A program made the position numbers and the translations under genes. Positions 1-6,155 of a stretch of DNA of 6,175 nt are shown piece by piece. Position 1 is the stretch's first letter. Each line of letters opens with the position of its first letter. Origin of the DNA: an uncultured Clostridia bacterium (GTDB taxonomy: Bacteria; Bacillota; Clostridia; Oscillospirales; Acutalibacteraceae); assembly GCA_945224895.1 (NCBI GenBank), contig CALYNW010000066.1:1-6175 (forward strand), read 5' to 3'. The notes under the pieces are model-generated. The model had not been told where the DNA came from, made no database searches, and saw only the letters and a program-made list of their open reading frames with translations.

Positions 1-31
1 ATTCATTTACGTATTTTAAAATTGTACTGCT
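1..31 (-). other. Sequence downstream of the cvpA stop, open in the cvpA frame
   Basis: On the minus strand, after the TAA at 32-34, the same frame continues without a stop to the window edge and reads SSTILKYVNE. This looks like the short tail that follows the last helix in many clostridial CvpA proteins. The stretch also holds an AT-rich ATTTTAAAAT palindrome. I see no terminator hairpin, SD or new gene start in it. Confidence 0.35.
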
Positions 32-673
32 TTAAAGCTGACGCATAAATTCATATTCGCCACCGTCAAGAGTAACTATTAAATCTGCTACTGCTCCGAT
101 TACAAGAACAATTATTAATGCCTTTACCAATCCGAACACACCGCCCAAGATACTGTTGGTACGGTGAAGCGGTAAATCCTTCTTTTCTCTGATTTTCTTA
201 GCGGTGGAGACTATTATACCTGTTATTACATAAAAAAGCAAAAAAGTCAATAATATTAAAACTAATTTTACAATTTCAACAGCAACAGGCTCAATTATAT
301 TATCGGTTATATATACAGACGCTTTATCGGAGGTAAGATTATTCAGCATATCAAGGTCTGCTTTATCCTCCAAAAGAAAGGAAAAGGTATTAATGCTGTC
401 CTTAAGCTGATTGGTAAAATTTGTTATCTCCTGAGAATTCGTCAGCTTTTTGCCCACCTGATCAAGAGCATACTGTCTGATATAATTATCATAAATCGGT
501 TTATTATACGTTTCGCCCACATATAGTGAAATCGGTACACCAACGGCAAATCTAAGCATTCCCAAAAGGGAGATTAAAATACCCCTTCTTGCACCAAGAT
601 AGACACATAGCACCGTTATGATAATCAGAAATAAATCTATATAGTTAATCTTCCTCAGCCTCGCTTCTGTCAA
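32..673 (-). CDS. CvpA family integral membrane protein
   Basis: A CvpA (colicin V production) family membrane protein; the family's molecular role is poorly defined. Hydrophobic segments lie at about 12-28, 32-53, 132-156 and 175-202, numbered from the TTG. The family's first motif appears as YLGARRGILISLLGM (25-39). The second motif, before the last helix, is NSILGGVFGLVKALII (173-188). Between helices 2 and 3 is a polar 75-residue segment with probable helices (54-128). There is no ATG before helix 1: an in-frame TAA (674-676) sits directly before TTG 671-673, and the first Met codon comes only at residue 39. Candidate starts are TTG 671-673, CTG 656-658 or ATT 647-649. ATT overlaps the upstream TAA by one base and would give MNYIDLF, the family-like N-terminus. 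The given extent uses the TTG, the longest option. The stop is TAA 32-34, followed by in-frame family-like residues, so the C-terminus may be truncated. Confidence 0.82.
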   Translation of the reverse strand: MTEARLRKINYIDLFLIIITVLCVYLGARRGILISLLGMLRFAVGVPISLYVGETYNKPIYDNYIRQYALDQVGKKLTNSQEITNFTNQLKDSINTFSFLLEDKADLDMLNNLTSDKASVYITDNIIEPVAVEIVKLVLILLTFLLFYVITGIIVSTAKKIREKKDLPLHRTNSILGGVFGLVKALIIVLVIGAVADLIVTLDGGEYEFMRQL

Positions 674-1835
674 TTAATGACTGTCTGTGCACAAAGACCT
701 CAGTTCCCATACGACAGATTGATTTAACGGAATCGTCTACCGCCGTACTGCCCGTGTTTTCAAGATTACTCAGCTTAAACGAAGCTATTTCATTACCTGT
801 CAAAACACTTACTATGCTTGATGACGCAGAAACAGACTTAACATTTCCGCTGATTTTACCCTCTTTTCTGATTTTACCGTTTGAATTAACTCTTGCTATT
901 ACATTATCTGTAGAATTCGTATAGCTGTTATAGATAAGAACAAGCTCGTTTGACGGGGTAAAGGTATATGCAACCGTACTGATTGAGCCCTGTTTATAAA
1001 CTGTCCGTACCTTTTTCTGATTTGATATTACAGACAGAAAGCTGTCGCCTATGACATATATGTTATTTGAAGAATACTTAATTTCGACTACGTTTCCTTC
1101 AGGTAAATCAAGCTTCTCTTTAATCTCGTTTTCACCTACATTCATAGTGTAAAGCGTAGATTTGAGCTGTGCATTTTTACTGTTCACGGTAACAAAGGAA
1201 ATCTTATTACCGCTGTCATTTATAGCAATGTCAATAACATATCCGTCAGATATGCTGTATGACAGCTGTTCCTTTAACGACTTGTTATAAACATAGATGT
1301 CGCACTTTTTTTCCTTTGAAGCGGCGGCATAAGCAACAGAGCCGTTCTTTGCAACATCGGCACAGAAAATATTTGTCTTTGCCTCATTTTCATAAACATT
1401 GTCGCTTGTTGTGTCAAGCCTAAATGACTTATCGCCTTGGTCAAAAATCAAGGAATAAATGCCTGAGCTTTTCATTATAGGATTTGAATAGCCGTGGTCA
1501 AAGGTATATTTCACATCAGCGTTCTTACTGTCAAGAACGGTAAAGCTTGTGGGAGTGAGAACACCTATTTTTTTATTAACATCTTTTAATGTGACATTTC
1601 TTGACGAGTCGATATTATAAGGGAAATTATCCTCCGTTACACCCTGAGTAATTGTAAAATTACCGTCAGCGTCAGTAAAATGCTCCTTTACGGAATTAAT
1701 ATTGATTTCGAAGATTTTCATAACCGCAAGAGCAATAATAATCAGAACAATAATTGTCCAGACAATTATTTTATTTTTTCTGTCTTTCTGTGCTCTTTTT
1801 TCTTTTCTGTGCATTTCTCTTTGATTTCCCGCCAT
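645..1835 (-). CDS. DUF5711-like single-pass membrane protein with predicted beta-propeller-like outer domain
   Basis: Of unknown function. The 396-residue protein begins with a strongly basic stretch (HRKEKRAQKDRKNK, 9-22). A single transmembrane helix follows at about 23-42 (IIVWTIIVLIIIALAVMKIF), giving an inside-basic topology with the remaining ~350 residues outside the membrane. That part is rich in short beta-strand-like segments recurring every 40-50 residues: GVLTPTSFTVLDS (91-103), SVAYAAASKEKKCDIYVYN (166-184), KISFVTVNSKNAQ (211-223), NIYVIGDSFLSVIS (258-271) and ELVLIYNSY (297-305). This resembles a degenerate WD40/propeller fold. The architecture matches DUF5711 proteins of Clostridia, recognised from memory rather than by search. 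No catalytic motif is seen. The start is ATG 1833-1835, set by the SD 5 nt away. The C-terminus is acidic (SEAEED), and its last codons overlap the beginning of the cvpA reading frame. It lies between truA and cvpA in the same operon, so a membrane or envelope role is plausible but unproven. Confidence 0.82.
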   Translation of the reverse strand: MAGNQREMHRKEKRAQKDRKNKIIVWTIIVLIIIALAVMKIFEININSVKEHFTDADGNFTITQGVTEDNFPYNIDSSRNVTLKDVNKKIGVLTPTSFTVLDSKNADVKYTFDHGYSNPIMKSSGIYSLIFDQGDKSFRLDTTSDNVYENEAKTNIFCADVAKNGSVAYAAASKEKKCDIYVYNKSLKEQLSYSISDGYVIDIAINDSGNKISFVTVNSKNAQLKSTLYTMNVGENEIKEKLDLPEGNVVEIKYSSNNIYVIGDSFLSVISNQKKVRTVYKQGSISTVAYTFTPSNELVLIYNSYTNSTDNVIARVNSNGKIRKEGKISGNVKSVSASSSIVSVLTGNEIASFKLSNLENTGSTAVDDSVKSICRMGTEVFVHRQSLIDRSEAEED

Positions 1836-1840
1836 AAATG

Positions 1841-1849
1841 TCACCTCCT
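1841..1849 (-). promoter_or_regulatory. Shine-Dalgarno site of the DUF5711-like gene, overlapping the truA stop
   Basis: AGGAGGTGA on the minus strand is a near-perfect anti-16S match, 5 nt before the ATG at 1833-1835. It overlaps the truA TAG (1848-1850). It decides the start: the in-frame GTG at 1842-1844 lies inside the SD itself and so cannot be the initiation codon. Confidence 0.88.
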
Positions 1850-2582
1850 AATAATTAACCTTATTGAGATACAACCCTTGGGATGGGGCAGTCTTTCCTG
1901 CTCTTTTTCTGTCCTTTGACAAAATTACGTCCTTTAGCTCATCCTTTTTAATTTTTCCTTCGGAAACAAACAAAAGTGTTCCCACCATAATTCTTACCAT
2001 ATTGTAAAGGAAGCCGTCTGCCTCAACACGGAAATAAACCATATCTCCCTGTCTTGTAACGGAAAAGCTCTTAACTGTCCTGACTGTATCCTCCACATCA
2101 CTTTTAGCCGAGCAAAAGCCTGAATAGTCATATGTTCCCACAAACGCCTGAGCCTGCTCATTAAGATAATCAACATCAATGGGATATCTATAATACAGAG
2201 CATAATCTGCTAAAAAAGGATTTCTGATTTTACCGTTGTAGAGCTTATACACATATTCCTTTGATTTACAGGAATATCTGGGGTGAAAATCAGGACTTCC
2301 CTCTTTGCAGTCAATTACTGCAATATCCTTTGGCAAATGGGAATTCAGGGCAAGTATAACACCGTCGTCTTTGATATTCATATCGGTGTCAACAGTCAGC
2401 ACGTACATATTTGCGTGAACTCCTGCGTCAGTCCTGCTGCAGCCTTTTACATCAAGTCTTTCACCGAACACCTTTTCAACGGCATTTTGAAAGACCTCCT
2501 GAACAGTCAATGCGTTAGACTGAACCTGCCAGCCATGATAGCCTGAGCCGTCATATTGAATTGTTATAACTAATCTTCTCAT
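1848..2582 (-). CDS. truA: tRNA pseudouridine(38-40) synthase TruA
   Basis: TruA isomerises uridine to pseudouridine at positions 38-40 of the tRNA anticodon stem-loop, in the cytoplasm. Its 244 residues match the bacterial family length. Visible signatures are the N-terminal YDGSGYHGWQVQ (10-21), the catalytic motif SRTDAGVHA (49-57) with nucleophile D52, FHPRYSCKSKEYVYKL (99-114), GTYDYSGFC (149-157), the DGFLYNMVRIMVGTL block (189-203) and the C-terminal AGKTAPSQGLYL (228-239). All expected active-site blocks are present, so it should be functional. It starts at an ATG overlapping the ecfT stop by 4 nt. I see no Shine-Dalgarno sequence before it (upstream is TTTAAAAATGTTAT), so translation probably depends on coupling to ecfT. 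Its TAG stop lies inside the SD of the following gene. TruA downstream of ecfT is a common Firmicute gene order. Confidence 0.96.
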   Translation of the reverse strand: MRRLVITIQYDGSGYHGWQVQSNALTVQEVFQNAVEKVFGERLDVKGCSRTDAGVHANMYVLTVDTDMNIKDDGVILALNSHLPKDIAVIDCKEGSPDFHPRYSCKSKEYVYKLYNGKIRNPFLADYALYYRYPIDVDYLNEQAQAFVGTYDYSGFCSAKSDVEDTVRTVKSFSVTRQGDMVYFRVEADGFLYNMVRIMVGTLLFVSEGKIKKDELKDVILSKDRKRAGKTAPSQGLYLNKVNY

Positions 2583-3391
2583 ATAACATTTTTAAAGAAA
2601 TGGTTAAGCACAATAATCAGTGCGAAAAACGCCACTACTACTGCAAGAGAAATATAATCTCTTGCGGTAAGCCTCATAACCTTCATTTTTGTTCTGCCGT
2701 CTCCGCCTCTGTAGCACCTGCACTCCATTGCGTATGCAAGCTCGTTTGCACGTCTGAAGGCTGACACAAAAAGAGGTATCAAAACAGGAATAAGCGCCTT
2801 TGCCCTATGGATAAGACCGCCTGATTCCATATCGGCTCCCCTTGATTTTTGAGCAGACATTATCTTTTCTATCTCCTCAATCAAGGTTGGAATAAATCTC
2901 AATGCAATAGTCATTGTCATTGAAATTGAATGAACATCTATTTTTAAAAGCTTTAATGGCTTTAAAATTCTTTCAAGTCCGTCTGTAAGCTCTGTGGGTG
3001 AGGTTGTATATGTCAAAAGTGAGCTTATAACAACAAGAACAATAATTCTCACCGCCATAAAAACTGCTGTCATTATTCCGTCTTGGGTAATTTTAAGCCT
3101 GCCTAACTGAACAAGCGGCTCACCGTCGCCGTAAAAAAGATTAAGTATTGACGTTATAACTATGATTATCGCAAGAGGCTTTATGCTCTTAAGCACTGTT
3201 TTCATAGGTATTTTTGAAACAAGTACAAGAATAATGCTTGCAAGAATTACTGCCAAAAGAGAAAAAATACTCTTGCAAAGAAATATTGAAACAATCAAAG
3301 CTACTGTCAAAATAATTTTCATTCGGGAATCCATTTTATGAATAACCGAATTTCCCGGGAAATACTGACCTATGGTAATATCGCTAATCAT
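2579..3391 (-). CDS. ecfT: ECF transporter transmembrane protein EcfT
   Basis: The membrane scaffold that couples ATP hydrolysis by EcfA1/EcfA2 to movement of a substrate-binding S component. The 270-residue protein opens with the family-typical GQYFPGNSVIHKMDSRMKI (8-26). Hydrophobic segments lie at roughly 25-42, 43-60, 70-88, 107-127 and 246-266, with another possible stretch near 197-212. The two cytoplasmic coupling helices carry the Ala-Arg-Gly-type motifs that contact the ATPases: AQKSRGAD (180-187) and AMECRCYRGGDGRT (221-234). The motifs are SRG and CRC rather than ARG, with the key Arg kept in both. The start is fixed by GGGAGGTG 7 nt upstream. It overlaps ecfA2 and truA by 4 nt each (ATGA). 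No EcfS gene is in the window, so the substrate cannot be inferred; a shared group II module serving several S components is the likely role. Confidence 0.94.
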   Translation of the reverse strand: MISDITIGQYFPGNSVIHKMDSRMKIILTVALIVSIFLCKSIFSLLAVILASIILVLVSKIPMKTVLKSIKPLAIIIVITSILNLFYGDGEPLVQLGRLKITQDGIMTAVFMAVRIIVLVVISSLLTYTTSPTELTDGLERILKPLKLLKIDVHSISMTMTIALRFIPTLIEEIEKIMSAQKSRGADMESGGLIHRAKALIPVLIPLFVSAFRRANELAYAMECRCYRGGDGRTKMKVMRLTARDYISLAVVVAFFALIIVLNHFFKNVI

Positions 3392-4257
3392 TTTTCAGCA
3401 CCTCCCGAAAGAAGCTTTTTTATTTCCTCAACACCCTGTTCAACTGTGTAGATATTAGTTCTACAGTCAATGCCGAATGATTTAAGCTTAAGAAAAATAT
3501 CGGTAATTTCGGGAACATTAAGTCCCATTTTCTTAAGCTCCTCACCTCTTGAATAAACAGAGTCTACACTGCCCTGCATCGCCACCTTGCCCTTATTCAT
3601 CACAACGACACGGTTGCAGAGCTTAGCAACATCCTCCATTGAATGGGAAACAAGAATGACCGTATTACCCATTCTGCTCTGATAATCCTTTATAAGGTTA
3701 AGAATTACATCTCTGCCCTTTGGGTCAAGACCTGCACAGGGCTCGTCAAGGATAAGCACCTTCGGCTCCATTGCGATAATAGATGCAATGGCAACTCTTC
3801 TTTTCTGACCGCCGGAAAGGTCAAAGGGTGACTTTTCAGCTATTGAAAAATCAAGACCTACAAATTCCATACTGCGTTTAATACGCCTGTCAATTTCATC
3901 GTTATCAAGCCCCATTTGCTTTGGTCCGAATGCAATTTCTTTATATACAGACTCCTCAAATATTTGATATTCGGGATACTGAAAGCAAAGACCTACGGCA
4001 AAGCGCACCTGCCTAATCTGCTTTCTGTTTTCCTTTGTCCAAATATCATTACCCTCAAGAAAAACCTTACCGCTGTGAGGCTCCAAAAGTCCGTTTAAAT
4101 GCTGAATTAAGGTGGATTTTCCTGAGCCTGTATGACCGATAATTCCTATTAAATCACCCTGCTCTGCCTCAAAGTCGACACCGTCAAGGGCGGCAGTTTC
4201 AAAAGGAGTTCCAACGCTGTAAAGATATTTTAAATTTTCACAGACAAGATATGCCAT
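3388..4257 (-). CDS. ecfA2: ECF transporter ATP-binding protein EcfA2
   Basis: The second ABC ATPase of the ECF energising module, expected to pair with EcfA1 and dock on EcfT. Its 289 residues are of usual family length. Motifs are Walker A GHTGSGKST (41-49), Q-loop FQYPEYQ (92-98), signature LSGGQKRRV (147-155), Walker B VLILDEPCAGLDP (167-179) and the H-loop VSHSMEDVA (203-211). GHTGSGKST, FQYPEYQ and SHSMEDVA mark it as EcfA2 rather than a second EcfA1. One oddity is Cys in place of the common Thr in the DEPTAG segment; the catalytic Asp-Glu is intact. The start directly abuts the ecfA1 stop (TAAATG), with GGAGG 11 nt upstream. The stop overlaps the ecfT start by 4 nt (ATGA). Residues 235-289 form the EcfA-type C-terminal extension following the nucleotide-binding domain (NVPEITDIFLKL at 247-258). 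Confidence 0.95.
   Translation of the reverse strand: MAYLVCENLKYLYSVGTPFETAALDGVDFEAEQGDLIGIIGHTGSGKSTLIQHLNGLLEPHSGKVFLEGNDIWTKENRKQIRQVRFAVGLCFQYPEYQIFEESVYKEIAFGPKQMGLDNDEIDRRIKRSMEFVGLDFSIAEKSPFDLSGGQKRRVAIASIIAMEPKVLILDEPCAGLDPKGRDVILNLIKDYQSRMGNTVILVSHSMEDVAKLCNRVVVMNKGKVAMQGSVDSVYSRGEELKKMGLNVPEITDIFLKLKSFGIDCRTNIYTVEQGVEEIKKLLSGGAEK
3399..3406 (-). promoter_or_regulatory. Strong ribosome binding site of ecfT
   Basis: GGGAGGTG on the minus strand lies 7 nt before the ecfT ATG (3389-3391), within the last codons of ecfA2. It is one of the two best SD matches in the window and fixes the ecfT start despite the 4-nt overlap with ecfA2. Confidence 0.8.
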
Positions 4258-5118
4258 TTAACGTTTTTCCTCCGATTTAACAATAAGTGATTTTAAAAAT
4301 TCCGCGCAGTCCTCTGCGTTAAGTATTGCTTTACCGCTTTCAAGTCCGAGGCGGTAAATAAGCTCCGTTGACTGCGGTACATCAAGACCGAAGGATTTAA
4401 CCTTATCCACCTGAGAAAAGACCTTATCGGGAGTATCATCAAGCCTTATTTTACCGTCGTCAACGACTATAACTCTGTCTGCCTGAACTGCCTCGTCCAT
4501 ATAGTGAGTAATGAGAACTATTGTTATACCTTCCTCACGATTAAGCTTTTTAACAGTTTCAATAACCTCACGTCTGCCGCTTGGGTCAAGCATTGCGGTA
4601 GGCTCGTCAAGGACAATACACTCAGGTCGCATTGCAATAATTCCCGCAACAGCAACCCTCTGCTTTTGACCGCCTGAAAGCTTGCTTGGTGATTTGGTTC
4701 TATACTCATACATACCGACGGTTTTCAATGCCTCGTCAACACGTCTGCGACATTCCTCAGGGGGTACACCGAGATTTTCAACTCCGAAAGCAACATCCTC
4801 CTCAACTATAGAGGAAACAATCTGATTATCGGGATTTTGAAAAACCATACCCACCTTTTTTCTTATATCAAAAATAGAATCATCTTCCTTTGTTTCCTGA
4901 CCGTCAACAAGAACTTTACCCTTTTGCGGAAAAAGAATTCCGTTTGTAAGCTTAGCTATAGTTGACTTTCCCGAGCCGTTATGACCGAGAACGGCAACAA
5001 AGGAACCTTTTTCTATTGAAAAATTCAAATTTTCAAGCACGGGAACAAGTGTTTTTGTATCGTCGTCCTCGTCTATTTCATAAGCAAAATCAACATTTTG
5101 AAATTCAATTAAATTCAT
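4258..5118 (-). CDS. ecfA1: ECF transporter ATP-binding protein EcfA1
   Basis: One of two ABC ATPases that power energy-coupling-factor uptake of vitamins or metal ions from the cytoplasmic face. With the preferred start (286 residues), the motifs are Walker [10 protein letters not shown] (45-53), Q-loop FQNPDNQ (93-99), ABC signature LSGGQKQRV (147-155), Walker [16 protein letters not shown] with D171 and E172, and the H-loop His (205) in [16 protein letters not shown] and FQNPDNQ are characteristic of EcfA1 rather than EcfA2. An upstream in-frame ATG at 5131-5133 would add five residues (MDVKI). I prefer ATG 5116-5118 because [14 protein letters not shown] matches the family's usual N-terminus and because it forms a TAATG junction with the methyltransferase stop. 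Neither start has a strong SD, so re-initiation after the upstream gene is likely. A short acidic DEDDDTKT loop sits between the first two strands. The next gene, ecfA2, begins immediately after the stop. Confidence 0.95.
   Translation of the reverse strand: MNLIEFQNVDFAYEIDEDDDTKTLVPVLENLNFSIEKGSFVAVLGHNGSGKSTIAKLTNGILFPQKGKVLVDGQETKEDDSIFDIRKKVGMVFQNPDNQIVSSIVEEDVAFGVENLGVPPEECRRRVDEALKTVGMYEYRTKSPSKLSGGQKQRVAVAGIIAMRPECIVLDEPTAMLDPSGRREVIETVKKLNREEGITIVLITHYMDEAVQADRVIVVDDGKIRLDDTPDKVFSQVDKVKSFGLDVPQSTELIYRLGLESGKAILNAEDCAEFLKSLIVKSEEKR
4269..4273 (-). promoter_or_regulatory. Ribosome binding site of ecfA2
   Basis: GGAGG on the minus strand lies 11 nt before the ecfA2 ATG (4255-4257), inside the last codons of ecfA1. 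It supports that ATG as the start and indicates independent ribosome loading in addition to coupling across the TAAATG junction. Confidence 0.7.
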
Positions 5119-5987
5119 TATTTTAACGTCCATATTGCAGAAGAACCGCAGGGCAAAACCCTGTCCTTCGATGAAAGAGGAAGTCCTATTTCGTCAGCCT
5201 CAACTCTTCCGCCCTTTTCACTCGTAATTATATCATCAAGAATAAATTTCATAACATAAGCAGAAAGCCCTGTTGTATAAGAATTAAGAAGCACCATTAA
5301 AGGCTCGTCTGAAAGCACCTTAGAAACAAGCCTTACAAAATCATAAATACTGTCCTCAAGATGCCAAATTTCACCTTTAGGTCCTCTGCCGTAGCTTGGA
5401 GGGTCAAGTATTACGATATCGTATTTATTACCTCGCCTGATTTCACGCTGAACAAATTTGAAGCAGTCGTCAACAATCCACCTGACGTCGCAGTCGGAAA
5501 CACCGGATGCAACGGCATTCTCCTTTGCCCACTGCACCATACCCTTTGACGCATCTACGTGAACAACGCTTGCGCCTTCCTTAAGGCAGGCAACAGTTGC
5601 GGCTCCCGTGTAAGCAAAAAGGTTAAGCACCTTAACATCGTCACGACTTGAATTTTTGATTATTTCACGTGTGAAATCCCAATTAACTGCCTGCTCGGGA
5701 AAAAGCCCTGTATGCTTGAAGCCCATAGTCTTGATGTTAAACATCAAATCCTTATACCTAACCTGCCACTGAGCAGGGATATGGTTAAACACCTGCCATT
5801 TTCCGCCACCTGTTTTTGAGCGGACATACCTTGCGTCAGGCATATACCACTGCTTACAGGTCTTTTCACTTTTCCAAATTACCTGCGGGTCGGGACGAAT
5901 AAGAATTTCCCGTGTCCAGCGTTCAAGCTTTTCACCGTTTGTACAGTCAATAAGCTCGTAATCCTTCCAGTCCTTTGAATACCTCAT
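5118..5987 (-). CDS. Class I SAM-dependent methyltransferase (COG1092/RlmI-RlmK-like, no PUA domain)
   Basis: This 289-residue protein has a Rossmann-type methyltransferase core in its C-terminal two thirds. The SAM-binding motif I is [11 protein letters not shown] (residues 120-130). The acidic motif II is HVDASKGM (143-150), where the Asp would contact the SAM ribose. An Asp pair at 173-174 follows, and the catalytic-type motif IV is [10 protein letters not shown] (193-202). LFPEQ (95-99) precedes the core and is typical of this group. DPP-S/T-Y/F motifs occur in nucleic-acid base methyltransferases such as the 23S rRNA enzymes RlmI and RlmK, so an RNA target is likely but not shown. The N-terminal 70 residues (W/Y-rich, with [11 protein letters not shown] at 59-69) are not a PUA domain, unlike in RlmI. 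The protein is soluble, with no signal peptide. The start is supported by AAGGA 8 nt upstream. The stop shares one base with the preferred ecfA1 start (TAATG). The methyltransferase call is strong; the substrate is unknown. Confidence 0.88.
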   Translation of the reverse strand: MRYSKDWKDYELIDCTNGEKLERWTREILIRPDPQVIWKSEKTCKQWYMPDARYVRSKTGGGKWQVFNHIPAQWQVRYKDLMFNIKTMGFKHTGLFPEQAVNWDFTREIIKNSSRDDVKVLNLFAYTGAATVACLKEGASVVHVDASKGMVQWAKENAVASGVSDCDVRWIVDDCFKFVQREIRRGNKYDIVILDPPSYGRGPKGEIWHLEDSIYDFVRLVSKVLSDEPLMVLLNSYTTGLSAYVMKFILDDIITSEKGGRVEADEIGLPLSSKDRVLPCGSSAIWTLK

Positions 5988-5995
5988 ACTTATAA

Positions 5996-6000
5996 TCCTT
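5996..6000 (-). promoter_or_regulatory. Ribosome binding site of the methyltransferase gene
   Basis: AAGGA on the minus strand lies 8 nt before the ATG at 5985-5987. It sits in the 21-nt gap after the glmM-like stop codon, which leaves no room there for a dedicated promoter. I found no convincing -35/-10 pair between here and the window edge. Confidence 0.55.
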
Positions 6001-6008
6001 AATCTTCT

Positions 6009-6155
6009 CTATGATAATCTCTCACGTACAACCTCTGCAATGTCATTGCCTAAGGCGGTAATCTGCTCTAAATCACTGCCCTCAAGCATTACCCTAATTA
6101 AAGCAGACGCACAGCTTACCATGACAAACAAACTGCCGACCACTTGAAGATCCAT
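6009..6155 (-). pseudogene. glmM: Remnant of the 3' end of phosphoglucosamine mutase (glmM-like), degraded
   Basis: The minus-strand frame ending in TAG at 6009-6011 encodes 48 residues after an ATG at 6153-6155. Its second half (IRVMLEGSDLEQI, then a GNDIAEVVRERLS tail) reads like the extreme C-terminus of GlmM, the enzyme that converts glucosamine-6-phosphate to glucosamine-1-phosphate for peptidoglycan synthesis. In GlmM this segment directly follows the phosphate-binding loop RxSGTEP. Here the equivalent positions read MVSCASA, so the G, T, E and P are all lost. Two consecutive in-frame stops (TAA 6156-6158, TAG 6159-6161) cut it off from any upstream coding part. Family assignment rests on about 30 residues recognised by eye. 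It is either a decayed or rearranged copy, or a true glmM end corrupted by sequencing or assembly error at the window edge. The 48-residue frame is unlikely to be a functional gene by itself. Confidence 0.6.

Noticed and set aside
1524..1541. Inverted repeat GTTCTT...AAGAAC with a 6-nt loop
   Set aside because: A weak 6-bp stem inside the DUF5711-like coding sequence with no U-tract, so not a terminator.
1994..2203. Minus-strand frame of 69 codons inside truA in another frame
   Set aside because: Overlaps conserved TruA blocks completely and has no RBS.
1680..2546. Plus-strand open frames of 79 and 87 codons (1680-1919 and 2283-2546)
   Set aside because: They lie antisense within the DUF5711-like gene and truA, have no Shine-Dalgarno site or recognisable motif, and are explained as shadows of those strongly supported genes.
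3351..3362. Perfect palindrome TTTCCCGGGAAA
   Set aside because: It encodes the conserved FPGN segment of EcfT near its N-terminus; too short and within coding sequence to call an operator.
3643..4098. Plus-strand open frames at 3643-3831 and 3916-4098
   Set aside because: They are antisense to the conserved EcfA2 ATPase motifs, and their composition reflects the opposite strand. No independent coding evidence.
4524..4709. Minus-strand frame of 61 codons inside ecfA1 in another frame
   Set aside because: Overlaps the ABC signature and Walker B region of EcfA1, so it is a shadow frame.
5361..5549. Plus-strand open frame of 62 codons
   Set aside because: Antisense to the methyltransferase core motifs, with no RBS or family resemblance.
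6012..6040. Possible promoter (TTGTAC with TATCAT) ahead of the methyltransferase
   Set aside because: The two hexamers are only about 9 nt apart, far from the needed 16-18 nt, and lie in the glmM-like coding remnant.
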